Shown: piece by piece, positions 9,356 to 18,297 of the stretch
Layout: the number at the start of each line of letters is the position of its first letter
Position numbering within the stretch: the first letter of the stretch is position 1
NCBI GenBank assembly: GCA_017592665.1
Contig: JAGFNW010000050.1
Coordinates: forward strand, 1 to 50,866
DNA length: 50,866 nt
Direction of reading: 5' to 3'
Origin: Streptosporangiaceae bacterium NEAU-GS5
GTDB lineage: Bacteria; Actinomycetota; Actinomycetes; Streptosporangiales; Streptosporangiaceae
Notes under the pieces: generated by a model
Databases searched by the model: none
What the model saw: the letters and a program-made list of their open reading frames with translations, nothing else
Told to the model about the DNA's origin: nothing
Made by a program: the position numbers and the translations under genes

Positions 9356-10602
9356 TGCGCCTGCCGATAACCTCATCCGCCCAGGTCATGGCCTTGCTGG
9401 GGACGTCGCCTAGCATGTGCGAGCTTCGGCCCTCGGCGACCAGACGAAGGCGCCATGATGAGACGCCGTGCTTGTACGCCTGGCCTATCTGACCCTCACC
9501 AACGCCTTCGCCGCGCTGCGTCTGCTGCCGAGGGGAGATCGAGACAAAGACGTCGAGATCCTCGTCCTGCGCCACCAGATCACCGTCCTTCAACGGCAAC
9601 TCGGCTCCAGCACCAAGGTGAGGTTCACCCCTGAGGATCGAGCCTTCCTGGCTGCTCTGCTGACGTCGCTGCCCCGTGAGGGCCTGCGCAGGCTACGCCT
9701 TCTCGTCAGCCCGGATACCGTCCTGCGCTGGCACCGTGACCTGATCAAGCGGCGTCACGCCCGCACCTGCCGACCGAAGCAACCTGGGCGCCCGCCCACC
9801 ATCCGCTCGATCCGTGTCCTCATCCTGCGTCTGGTCAAAGACAATCCGTCCTGGGGCTACCAGCGGGTGCACGGCGAGCTCACCACGCTGGGCGTTTCGG
9901 TCGCCGCCTCGACCGTGTGGGAGATTCTCAAGCAGGAAGGCGTTGACCCCGCCCCCGACCGGACGGCAACGACGTGGGCCGATTTCCTGCGCTCACAGGC
10001 TGACGCGTTGCTGGCCTGCGACTTCATCGAGACAATCACCCTGAACGGGAAGCGGCAGTACATTCTGGCCGTCATCGAGCATGCCAGCCGGCGCGTCCGC
10101 GTGCTGGGCACCACCGCCCACCCGACCGCCACCTGGGTTATCCAGGCGATCAGGAACCTGGTGATGGACCTGCAGGACGCCGGCTGCCGGCCGCGGTATC
10201 TGATCAGGGACCGGGACGGCAAGTTCCCGGATCTTATCCAGGAGATCCTCGCCGATGCGGGCATTCAGACCGTTCTCACCGGGATCCGGATGCCGCGGAT
10301 GAACGCGATCATGGAGCGATGGGTGCAGTCATGCCGCCGCGAACTGCTTGACCGCTGCCTGCTGTGGAACGAACATCACCTGCGGCGCGCCCTACGCGAA
10401 TACGAAGACTTCTACAACCGGCACCGAGCCCACCAAGCCCTTCGCCAGGCGGCTCCCCCTGCGCGCTGTCCCAGTTCCGATCACCGATCCAGCACAGATC
10501 ATCAGCCTCGAAATACGCCCACGAGACAGACTCGGCGGCGTCCTCCACGAGTACCTACGTGCCGCTTGAACTGCACGGATGAGGATTTCGGCAGGCACAC
10601 AG
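9355..10602 (+). mobile_element. IS element, family alpha, near full length (copy A)
   Basis: The element is bounded by imperfect terminal inverted repeats. The left end reads ctgcgcctgccgataacctc inward. The right end, around 10576-10602, is the reverse complement with a few differences (cggatgaggatttcggcagg). Three related copies occur in the window: B at 11835, C ending at 14287 and D ending at 50465, all with the same right end. The cargo is one integrase-type transposase gene. Confidence 0.8.
9468..10569 (+). pseudogene. DDE integrase-type transposase with 3' frameshift
   Basis: Starts LVRLAYLTL, then an HTH region with EILVLRHQITVLQRQL. The catalytic core is complete: LLACDFIE (first Asp), RYLIRDRDGKF (second Asp) and MNAIMERW (Glu). 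A run of five C at 10455-10459, against four bases in the sister copies at 12496 and 50317, shifts the frame. The normal ending (DPAQIISLE...LHEYLRAA, stop at 10569) is therefore read in another frame, and the shifted frame runs to 10661. The fold lies before the shift, so residual activity is possible, but the C-terminus is abnormal. Family assignment is IS3/IS481-like integrase superfamily, not more precise. Confidence 0.85.
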
Positions 10603-10689
10603 TTTCCGCACGTCACGGCGCTACTGTGACAGCGGACTCAGCACCAGCTCAGCACCGATAGATTTGGCATCTCGTAATAGCCCATCCGC

Positions 10690-11137
10690 CGGCGATCAAG
10701 ACAACGCCCGAGCTCAGAGCCCATGGCGCAATTTCTGGCACCCGCACCCACCCCGCATCTCCTCCTGCTGCTACGCCCTGCTGCCGACAAGCCCCACCGA
10801 GCGGATGCGCATCCGACGCTTGCGCTCCTTCAGCGAACGCCTGGCGGCCATCGTCAGATAGCGACCCGAAGATCCGAACGGTGATCGGCTCCTGCTGCGC
10901 GCCCAGCTCTCGCGTCGGCCTCGGATCAGACTTCCCCGAACCCCCGCACTGCCTCATCTGCACGCCTTCACCAGCGGCGCAGACCAGGACCGCGGTGCCG
11001 TCCGCGCAACCGCCACCTTGCCCTATCACAACGGCGCGACCGAGGACGTGAACGCCAAGACCGAGCGCATCATGCCAGTCCCCATATACGGCAGAGCCGG
11101 CTTCGCGGTGCTCCGCCACAGCATCCTGTTGGCCTAA
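10690..11137 (+). pseudogene. ISL3-family transposase, C-terminal remnant
   Basis: The frame from about 10949 to the stop at 11135-11137 reads LPHLHAFTSGADQDRGA..., then LPYHNGATEDVNAKTERIM and YGRAGFAVLRHSILLA. This is the recognisable C-terminal pattern of ISL3-type transposases (a Glu-containing motif before the RAGF end). Upstream sequence from about 10690 has only frame-broken similarity. The first two thirds of the gene and both ends are gone. Confidence 0.65.
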
Positions 11138-11201
11138 CGCCCCGCCACCACCGAAAGAGAGACAGAGCCGGCTTCCAAACAGTCCCGCCCGCCTGCGGGG
11201 C

Positions 11202-11783
11202 CTAAATAACCGGTGAAGGTGTGGAGTCCTCGATCTTCGCCCGCAGGTTGCTAGACACCTGCACGTAGTCAACAGCCTTGTCGGTAGCGATCGGCACTTC
11301 GATCTGGCGCGCCGTATTGGCGACATCCCGAAGGTCATTCCATACCGCCACCTCCGACGGCCCGACGAGTCCGTGCTGTTGCGCCAGTAATATGGCTGGT
11401 GTCGATCGCATCTGCTCATGCGCTCCCGGAACACCGACCTCAGTGAGATGCTGCTTGAGCGCCAGGTCAAGGATTCGGAATGATTCGAGCACCGCGGCAC
11501 GGGGAGAGATGCGTGCCATGCGCTCGAGTCGTTCACGATCTTCCTGGATCTCCGGCGTACCTGGCGCCGTTCGACCCTTCATGGCTTCGCTGGCATTGCT
11601 GATCGCCTCGGCGACCTGCTCGCTGGCGAACCCGGCCTCCAGACCGCCCGGGCCAGCCTTGAACGACTGCAGCCTGACGATCCGCTGCCGAATCTCTGCC
11701 CGGAACAGCAGTATCAGGACTAGCACCGCGAGGGGCCAGATCGCATGGCTAGCCATCCGCTCGATGAATGTCATTGCATCCAT
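11202..11783 (-). CDS. Small membrane protein with DUF4145-like C-terminal domain
   Basis: 193 residues. The ATG at 11783 is preceded by AGGAG with six bases of spacing. One transmembrane helix (about residues 13-29) follows a short N-terminus. A basic, Gln/Glu-rich linker leads to a helical domain (about 90-180) with AVLESFRILDLALKQHL, which resembles the HEPN-superfamily domain DUF4145. If so, this is a membrane-anchored HEPN-like protein, a class common in phage-defence and toxin contexts; no RxxxxH RNase motif is evident, so activity is not claimed. It stands alone between transposon remnants and is the only intact non-transposon gene between 8.6 and 14.3 kb. Confidence 0.75.
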   Translation of the reverse strand: MDAMTFIERMASHAIWPLAVLVLILLFRAEIRQRIVRLQSFKAGPGGLEAGFASEQVAEAISNASEAMKGRTAPGTPEIQEDRERLERMARISPRAAVLESFRILDLALKQHLTEVGVPGAHEQMRSTPAILLAQQHGLVGPSEVAVWNDLRDVANTARQIEVPIATDKAVDYVQVSSNLRAKIEDSTPSPVI

Positions 11784-11834
11784 GTCTGCTCCTATGACGA
11801 AGACGGTTTACTGTTTAAGCGTCGCATTTCGACG

Positions 11835-12625
11835 CTGCGCCTGCCGATAATCTCATCCGCTCAGTTCATGGCCTTCAAGACGTAGCCCAGCGGGTGCAAG
11901 CTTCGGCCGCGGTGACCAGACGAAGACGCCATGATGAGACGCCGTGCTTGTACGCCTGGCCTACCTGGCCGTCACCAACGCCTTCGCCGCGCTGCGCCTG
12001 CTACCGATGGGAGACCGGGACAAAGACGTCGAGATCCTCGTCCTGCGCCACCAGATCACCGTCCTTCAACGGCAGCTCGGCTCCCCCGCCAAGGTGAGAT
12101 TCACCGGGGAGGATCGAGCCTTCCTAACCGCCCTCCTGACATCACTGGGCACCACCACCCACCCGACCGTCACCTGGGTCGCCCAGGCGATCAGGAATCT
12201 GGTGATGGACTTGCAGGACGCTGGCTGCCGGCCGCGCTATCTCAGCCGGGACCGAGATGGCAATTTCCCCGCCCTTATCCAGGAGATCCTCGCCGAAGCG
12301 CGCATCCAGACCGTTCTCACCGGGGTCCGCATGCCACGAATGAACTCGATCATGGAGCGCTGGGTGCAGACCTGTCGCCGCGAACTGCTTGACCGCTGCC
12401 TGCTGTGGAACGAACCTCACCTGCGGCGCGCGTTGCGTGAATACGAAGACTTCTACAACCGGCACCGAGCCCACCAAGCCCTTCGGCAAGCGGCTCCCCT
12501 GCGCGCCGTCCCAGTTCCGATCGCCGATCCAGAACAGATCACCGGCCCCGACATGCGCCCGACGTCCTCCACGAGTACCTACACACCGCTTGAACTGCAC
12601 GGATGAGGATTTCGGCAGGCGCAGA
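11835..12625 (+). mobile_element. Internally deleted derivative of IS family alpha (copy B)
   Basis: Both terminal repeats match copy A (left at 11835, right ending at 12625) and the first ~180 bp are nearly identical, including 5' untranslated sequence. An internal in-frame deletion removes about 150 codons. The element is 791 bp against about 1245 for copy A. Confidence 0.8.
11944..12606 (+). pseudogene. Internally deleted alpha transposase
   Basis: The N-terminus (LVRLAYLAVTNAFAALRL) jumps from DRAFLTALLTSL straight to GTTTHPTVTW, deleting the HTH end and the first catalytic Asp while keeping the reading frame. The second Asp (DRDGNF) and the Glu (MNSIMERW) remain. A second small deletion near 12555 removes the ARRRDRLGG-type segment and alters the tail. 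Catalytically dead, but still able to make a truncated DNA-binding or dimerising protein. Confidence 0.85.
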
Positions 12626-12631
12626 GCTCTT

Positions 12632-13400
12632 TCATCCTGAGTAGCGCCCCTCTTCGACGAGCTCCAGGACGAGGATGGCCTGCACGAGTGCCGTCGAGCG
12701 ATGCGGGCAGCAGCGCAGCTTGGTCAGCACCTTCCAGGCCTTCGAGGTCGCGACGGCACGCTCACCGATCGCTCGGACGCGGACGTGGGAGCGGTTCACG
12801 TCCCTCTGCGCTCCAGACAACCAGAGGCGATGGCGATGACGCTTGAACGGCGTGCGAATCGTGCCGCCCGCCCCCTGATAGCCCTTATCCGCAAAGGTCT
12901 TCACGCCGACGCTGGCCAGGACTTCGATCAGGCCGCGCGTCCGGGCTGCGGTCACGTCGTGGACGGCGCCCGGCAGAGCAGGCGAGACCCACACCAGTCG
13001 CCCTTTGGGATTGGCGAGTGTCTGCATGTTCATCCCATGCTGCTTGTGCTTCCCGCTGTAATACGGCCGCGCGTCGGCCAGGCGATCGATGGGAATGAGC
13101 GTGCCATCCATGATGGTGTAGGCCAGTCGGGATGCGCGCTCGGCGGCGGCACGCACATCGTTCGGCCAGGGTGGCCAGGAGATCGACGCTCTCGCTGATA
13201 TGGCGCCAGGCCGTGGTGGTGCCGACGGCGAAGCCAGCCACCCAGGCGCGCGTAGATGTCGCCGTTGCGCAGATGGGCCAGCACCAGCAGCGCTTGCTGA
13301 GCCGGGTCTAACCGCGGCCGAGGAACGTTCGAATGATTGCGCGGCAGGTCTTCTTGGTGCTGTACCGCCAGGTGATTCTGGAGAAGTCTGTGATCTGCGT
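12632..13400 (-). pseudogene. IS5-like transposase, frameshifted
   Basis: Three minus-strand frames carry consecutive pieces. One has LLVLAHLRNGDIYARLGG (about 13270-13330), another AGFAVGTTTAWRHISESVDLLATLAE, and the last MDGTLIPIDRLADARPYYSGKHKQHGMN through ADKGYQGAGG to LVEEGRYSG at 12632. The order matches the intact IS5-type transposase at 23642-24406, including the DGT and GMN motifs of the DDE_Tnp_4 fold. At least two frameshifts make it inactive. Confidence 0.8.
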
Positions 13401-13406
13401 CGGGTG

Positions 13407-13487
13407 TCAGGGCACAGGGATCTCGACGTGCTCCTGCTGGCTCAGAGGCCTGTCGAGCCAGGACTCGTAATACTGGTATTCGCTCAC
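13407..13487 (-). pseudogene. N-terminal fragment of a conserved actinobacterial protein (SEYQYYE type)
   Basis: The GTG at 13487 is preceded by AGGTGAA. The peptide begins VSEYQYYESWLDRPLS and stops after 26 residues. The SEYQYYE...DRPL start is one I associate with longer actinobacterial proteins near SWIM zinc-finger genes. It looks like the broken head of such a gene, but this rests on one short motif. Confidence 0.4.
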
Positions 13488-13954
13488 GACTTCACCTGTT
13501 GAGGAAGACGTGGACGACGTCCGTGCGACGGAGCCTCCGGCCACCGGCCCCGGGCAATGGGTAGTGGCGACACGATGCCGCAGGCGCCCAGTCGGCACAA
13601 CCCCGGGTGCGGCCCCATCAGGGGGCCCCCGCCCCCGGCCCCGGGGCTTGGGTTCGTCCCGACTCGCGGCCGCGGGCGCCGCGGCGCCACTACCCGTGGT
13701 CCGTCCCCTTCTGGGGCCGAGCCCTCTGCTCGACGGGGCCTGGCTTTGCGGGTGCGGGCGAGTTCGGCGTAGCGGCGCTGGAGGCGGTCGCGGAATTCGC
13801 GGATCTCCTGGACTTTCGAGCCTCCGTTGCGCCACGGCGGCCAGCCCGGTGGTGATCTGGTCGACGGTTTCAGCCGGCACGCAGGCGATCAGCGGCCACC
13901 TGCCAGCTGACACGCCTACGCATAGGATCCGGCCAGCAGGGTCTTGCCGACCCT
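13488..13954. other. Gene-free debris between IS remnants
   Basis: No convincing intact gene. One minus-strand frame (about 13690-13850) has KVQEIREFRDRLQRRYAELARTRKARP, cut by low-complexity sequence. It may be the tail of a lost gene, but I cannot place it. Confidence 0.5.
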
Positions 13955-14287
13955 GAGGTGTCCAGACCGTGCTCATCGACGTCCGCATCCCTCGCATGAA
14001 CTCGACCATGGAGTGATAGGTGCTGTGCTGCCGCCGTGAACTCCTCGACCGCTGCCTGCTGCGGACCGAACGTCGCCGACGTCACGCCCTGCGCGAGTGC
14101 GAATCGTTCTACAACCGGCACCGAGTTCACCAGCCCTTCGCCAGGCGGCTCCACTACGCGCTCCCCGGTTCCGATGGCGGATCCAGAACAGATCATCGAG
14201 CTCACCATACGCCGACGAGACAGGCTCGGCGGAATCCTCACGAATATTTATACGCCGCTTTAAATGCACGGATGAGGTTTCGGCAGG
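13955..14287 (+). mobile_element. IS family alpha, 3' remnant (copy C)
   Basis: Matches the last ~330 bp of copy A: the MNSTME segment with a premature stop, then the C-terminal pattern of ELLDRCLL, a HRVHQ stretch and RRDRLGGIL, and the right terminal repeat (cggatgaggtttcggcaggc). The 5' two thirds are missing. It ends 60 bp upstream of the oxidoreductase gene cluster. Confidence 0.8.
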
Positions 14288-14337
14288 CGGTCCCGAGGTT
14301 ATGGTTACGCACGTCAGCCCATCGTCAGTGGGGTTCT

Positions 14338-14342
14338 AGGAG
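14338..14342 (+). promoter_or_regulatory. Ribosome binding site deciding the GTG start of the fusion gene
   Basis: AGGAG with five bases to the GTG at 14348. Only about 50 bp separate it from the end of IS copy C, so any promoter for this cluster must overlap or lie within the IS remnant. Confidence 0.6.
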
Positions 14343-14347
14343 TACGT

Positions 14348-15379
14348 GTGAAGATTCAGCTCGCTGACCGGGACGACCAATACGTCCTTAATCACTGTAC
14401 GAAATACCTGGCACGTGATCCAGATGATCTCGGGCATGTCGAAATTTGCGAGGCGTGGCGGTTCCCGATCGTCGATTCGCACTGGAACCGGGTGTCGGTC
14501 GAGACGTCGTACCCGTTCAATGACGTCACGTTCGTCTATGCTAGCCGCGGGGAGTCTCCGCAGCTGGTCTCGGTCGTTGGCACCTTCGCCCCGCTGCACG
14601 CACCGGTGCCGCTGCGCCCGGTGATGTTCGCGGCGGAGCCGACGGGCCTGTTCGCCGTGACCGTACGGATACCGAAAGGTGAGATACACGTCTACAAATA
14701 TGTCGTAGACGGCCGTCACGTGATCGATCCGGTGAATCCGCAAACCCGGGTGCTCGACAACGGCGTGACCTGGTCACTGTTCTTCACCGACGCTTGTTAC
14801 ACGCCATTGTCGCTGAATCGGTTCGAACGGGAACTGCTCGGCCGGCTGGTAGCCCATTTGCTGCCGTTCCGGCTCGCGGAAAACCAGAGATTCGTCCGTA
14901 ATCTATATGAGAACCTGGACCGGGCACGCCGTACTGCGGAATTCCCGCTGGCGTACCAGCTCGACGAGGAGATCGGTGTCGTCAACTACATCGACAAACT
15001 GATCGCCCGAGAGGAGCGGCACAACGCCGACGACTACCACACCTGCCTGAAGATCATCGGCGACCTGATGCGTGGACGCGGGCAGGATCCCCTGACCGCC
15101 CCATCCGACCGGTACGCCGAGCTGTACGCGCAGATGGAGACCGAGCACGTCGACGGGTGGGACTACGCCCGCTACGACAACCCGCGCTACTTTCTCTTGC
15201 TGCTCCGGCGCCACGCCATGACCGGCGCGTTCGTCCACCCTCGCCGCGGCGGGAACTCCGGCGCGGCCGGCTGGGCGTACCTGGAGGAGCGCTTCCGCGA
15301 TGGGAACGGGCAGACGCTGTTCGACTGGCGGCGCGCGGTCGAGGCGCCGCTGGGCCACAACATCGACTATCGGGGGTGA
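14348..15379 (+). CDS. Glycogen-binding-like (CBM48/E-set) domain fused to gluconate 2-dehydrogenase subunit 3-like domain
   Basis: 343 residues from a GTG with a good ribosome site. Residues about 60-145 have the strand pattern of an AMPK-beta/CBM48 domain (VSVVGTFAPLHAPVPLRPV, then VTVRIPKGEIHVYKYVVDG and IDPVNPQ). From about 165 to the end it resembles gluconate 2-dehydrogenase subunit 3, ending FDWRRAVEAPLGHNIDYRG. Subunit 3 is normally a small partner of a GMC flavoprotein, and the next gene, 5 bp away, is exactly that. The usual Tat signal is absent, so the pair is predicted to be cytoplasmic. Fusion to a glucan-binding domain is unusual and suggests an oligo- or polysaccharide-derived substrate (inference). 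Confidence 0.75.
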   Translation: MKIQLADRDDQYVLNHCTKYLARDPDDLGHVEICEAWRFPIVDSHWNRVSVETSYPFNDVTFVYASRGESPQLVSVVGTFAPLHAPVPLRPVMFAAEPTGLFAVTVRIPKGEIHVYKYVVDGRHVIDPVNPQTRVLDNGVTWSLFFTDACYTPLSLNRFERELLGRLVAHLLPFRLAENQRFVRNLYENLDRARRTAEFPLAYQLDEEIGVVNYIDKLIAREERHNADDYHTCLKIIGDLMRGRGQDPLTAPSDRYAELYAQMETEHVDGWDYARYDNPRYFLLLLRRHAMTGAFVHPRRGGNSGAAGWAYLEERFRDGNGQTLFDWRRAVEAPLGHNIDYRG

Positions 15380-15384
15380 GGCGC

Positions 15385-17169
15385 ATGCCGGAGGAGGAGG
15401 CCGAGGTCGTCGTCATCGGCAGCGGGGCAGGCGGCGCGCCACTGGCGCACGCCCTGGTGCGAGCCGGGCATCGGGTGGTGATGCTGGAGAAGGGGCCGCT
15501 GCTCCGGACGCAGCAGCAGAGCCCCGACGGGCTCAGCGACTTCAAGCGCGACGAGACATTCGCGACCGGCGCGGAGAAGAAGATCAAGGTGGTGGGGGTC
15601 GCCAACGAGGGCGAGTCGTACTACTCCAGTCACGTCGAACCCGACCTCAACGACGAGCCGCACGTCTACCGCGGCGAGGACGGTCGCGACCGCGTCACGA
15701 TCGAGGGCTACACCGCCCAGGTCGTCGGCGGCGGCACCCAGCTCTACGGCGGGGTCTCGCCCCGCTTCACGCCCGACGACCTGCGGCTGCGCAGCTTCAA
15801 CGAGGACCGTACGGACCTGCGGGACGACCCGGGCGGCGACGTACGGCGCGAGGCCCGCGACTGGCCGATCGGCTACGACGTGCTGGAGCCGTACTACTGC
15901 AGGGCGGAGGAACTGGTCGGGGTCAACGGCACCCGGGACGGCCAGGCCAAGCCCGCCTCGGCCGATCACTATCAGCCGCCGCTTGAGCCCAACCCCATCA
16001 GCGCCTACGTCAGGGACGGGATGGACGCGCTCGGCATGCGGCATTACCGCACCCCGCTGGCCGTGATCACCAGGGACCACGCGCCTAGCGGCCGTACCGT
16101 GCCGCAGGACACCGAAAGCATCAAGACCGCGTTCGTCAACCGATACGGTGACCCGCTCGGGTTCAAGTCGAACACCTGGGTCTCGCTGCTCGCGCCCCTC
16201 GCCGATGGCCTCGACCTACGCGCCAACTGCGTCGTCACGCATCTGGAGGCCGACGGCGCGCAGGTAACCCGGGTCCACTACCGTGATCCGGCCGGTCACG
16301 CCCGCACGGTCAGGCCGCGCGTCGTCGTCGTGGCCTGCTCGGCCATCGAGTCGGTACGGCTGCTGCAGTTGTCCGGCCGCTACGCACCCGCCTTCGAGGC
16401 GCGCATCAACCCGAACGGCCTGCTCGGCGCTTACTTCCTGACCCACTGCTTCGGCGGCGCCCAGTGCATTGTGCCGGAGCGCGCAGACAAGTCCAAGACC
16501 CTCGACTCCGACTGGGCCACCGACCACTGCGCCCGGCCCGAGTGGATCAGGGAGCAGGGCCTGTGGGCCGGAGGCGTCATCTACAACAACACCTCTGACG
16601 GCGCCCTGCCGATCTCGCTGGCCCGCACCTGGCACGCCATGGACATGGATAACATGTGGAAGGGCTACCTCCAGGACACCGGACTCGTCGGCGACGGCTT
16701 CGAGGACTACCTAGAGGACAACTTCGGTCGCCGCCTCTCGGTCGCCTTCATGGCTAACCAGGTGCCGCAGCGCGAGAACCGGATCAGCCTGCACCCTTCG
16801 GTGAAGGACAAATGGGGGCGCCCGGTAGCCTACATCGCCAAGACCTGGCACGGCCACGACCGGACGCTGATGCGGTCGCTGGCCGAGCAGTGCCGTCAGA
16901 TCCTGGTTCGCGGCGGCGAGATGCGGGACGTCTCCTCCGGATCGGTCGAGAACTCCGTCGTGCGCATCGCCAACCATGTACTGGGCGGGGCCAGGTTCGG
17001 CACCGACCGCGGCGACTCGGTGCTCGATCCAGAGTGCCGGGCCTGGGACTTCGACAATCTCTACGTCACCGACGGCGCGTTCATGCCGACCTCCGGCAGC
17101 GCCAACCCCACGCTCACCATCGAGGCCAATTCGTTCCGCGTCGCAGACGCGCTACTCGGGAGGCTGTAG
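15385..17169 (+). CDS. GMC-family FAD-dependent oxidoreductase
   Basis: 594 residues. The ATG at 15385 follows GGTGAGG and sits just after the previous stop. The N-terminal Rossmann motif is VVVIGSGAGG (residues 8-17), with FAD contact at about residue 34 (MLEKG). The C-terminal GMC signature includes HVLGGARFG, DFDNLYVTDGAFMPTSGSAN and PTLTIEAN, which supply the catalytic His/Asn positions. The family oxidises alcohols or sugars using FAD and passes electrons to oxygen or a partner. Its neighbour resembles the gluconate-dehydrogenase small subunit, so the two probably form a dehydrogenase complex. No signal peptide or cytochrome subunit is visible, leaving the electron acceptor unknown. The substrate cannot be read from sequence. 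Confidence 0.88.
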   Translation: MPEEEAEVVVIGSGAGGAPLAHALVRAGHRVVMLEKGPLLRTQQQSPDGLSDFKRDETFATGAEKKIKVVGVANEGESYYSSHVEPDLNDEPHVYRGEDGRDRVTIEGYTAQVVGGGTQLYGGVSPRFTPDDLRLRSFNEDRTDLRDDPGGDVRREARDWPIGYDVLEPYYCRAEELVGVNGTRDGQAKPASADHYQPPLEPNPISAYVRDGMDALGMRHYRTPLAVITRDHAPSGRTVPQDTESIKTAFVNRYGDPLGFKSNTWVSLLAPLADGLDLRANCVVTHLEADGAQVTRVHYRDPAGHARTVRPRVVVVACSAIESVRLLQLSGRYAPAFEARINPNGLLGAYFLTHCFGGAQCIVPERADKSKTLDSDWATDHCARPEWIREQGLWAGGVIYNNTSDGALPISLARTWHAMDMDNMWKGYLQDTGLVGDGFEDYLEDNFGRRLSVAFMANQVPQRENRISLHPSVKDKWGRPVAYIAKTWHGHDRTLMRSLAEQCRQILVRGGEMRDVSSGSVENSVVRIANHVLGGARFGTDRGDSVLDPECRAWDFDNLYVTDGAFMPTSGSANPTLTIEANSFRVADALLGRL

Positions 17170-18285
17170 ATGGACACCCGGTTCGAGCAGGTCTACACGC
17201 ACCCGGAGAACGAGATCTTCAGGGTGGTGTTCTTCCCTGACCGCATCTACCACGCGCGCCAGCTCAACGCATCGCGGTCGTCGCGGTATCGCTACTACGT
17301 CGCCGAGGTACGCGGATCGGCCGACTGCAACGTCATCAAGGGAGACATCTTCCTGGGTGGGACCAGGCTGTGCGGCATGCTCCGGGTGGAGTACGTCCCC
17401 ACGCGGCTCGTCGAGCAGGCCCGGCAGTTCGGCCGGCCGCTGGGTCCCCGTACGAAGGCGTGGGTGCGGCTGAACGCCGACGGTCCGGCGGCCACGGTCA
17501 CGCTGCACTGGGACGACGCCCTCGGCGCATACGCGGTAGAGATCTGGGAGACCCTCGAACCTCCCTCCGGCAGCACCCACGACTACCGCGTGCTGCCCCT
17601 GATGGGACGCGACGCACCGATCACCCGCATGCCGGGATTCCGGTTCGACGACATAAAGTCCGTCGATGTCGCCTTCCGCGAGGACGACCTCCTCCACCCC
17701 ACCGGGCAGCACCGCGCGACCCCGCAATCGGACAACGCCTACCTGCGTTCCCACCAAGAGCCACGCGACCCCACGCCCAGCTCGCCCGACAACACCATCG
17801 CCGACGGCAACTACCGGCTCGACTTCCGGCGCGGCTTCTACATCCCGGACGCGGCGCAGATCGTCCCAGTCACCTACGCCAACCCGATGACCGACGACGA
17901 CAACCCCGACCGCCGCCCTGACAACGTGATCGAGATGCGCTGGCTCTTCCAGCGAGAACTCGGCAGCGACGTCGTGTTCTTCCACGAGGTCACCGTGCCG
18001 CCCGGCGCGGTAGAGGGCACCCACCGGCACATCGGCTCCGAAGAGCTCTACTACATCGTCTCCGGCACCGGAATCGCGTACATGCAGGACGGGGACGACC
18101 CGGCCACTGACCGCTACCCGCTGGTCGAACGTCCGCTGTTCGGGCTAAACCCGGTGAAATGCAGGGAGCTGCCGGTCAACAGGGGAAGCGTCATCTTCAC
18201 CAAGAGCGGCGGCGTCCACGGCATCCGCAACCCGGACACTGAGCAGCCGCTGAAGTTCGTCGCGTTCCTCTACCACGCCACGTGA
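17170..18285 (+). CDS. Cupin-domain protein, long N-terminal extension
   Basis: 371 residues; the ATG immediately follows the stop of the GMC gene, so translation is probably coupled. The first ~230 residues are beta-rich and not recognised. The C-terminal ~140 residues form a cupin, with metal-ligand motif 1 GTHRHIGSEELYYIVSG and motif 2 around GGVHGIRNP. Cupins include isomerases, dioxygenases and sugar-binding regulators; in this setting a carbohydrate isomerase or epimerase role downstream of the oxidoreductase is plausible but unproven. It pairs with a second cupin gene immediately downstream. Confidence 0.78.
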   Translation: MDTRFEQVYTHPENEIFRVVFFPDRIYHARQLNASRSSRYRYYVAEVRGSADCNVIKGDIFLGGTRLCGMLRVEYVPTRLVEQARQFGRPLGPRTKAWVRLNADGPAATVTLHWDDALGAYAVEIWETLEPPSGSTHDYRVLPLMGRDAPITRMPGFRFDDIKSVDVAFREDDLLHPTGQHRATPQSDNAYLRSHQEPRDPTPSSPDNTIADGNYRLDFRRGFYIPDAAQIVPVTYANPMTDDDNPDRRPDNVIEMRWLFQRELGSDVVFFHEVTVPPGAVEGTHRHIGSEELYYIVSGTGIAYMQDGDDPATDRYPLVERPLFGLNPVKCRELPVNRGSVIFTKSGGVHGIRNPDTEQPLKFVAFLYHAT

Positions 18286-18297
18286 GGCGGTCCGGAT

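Noticed and set aside
13557-13956. Several overlapping Pro/Arg/Gly frames
   Set aside because: Low complexity in all phases; likely degraded sequence.
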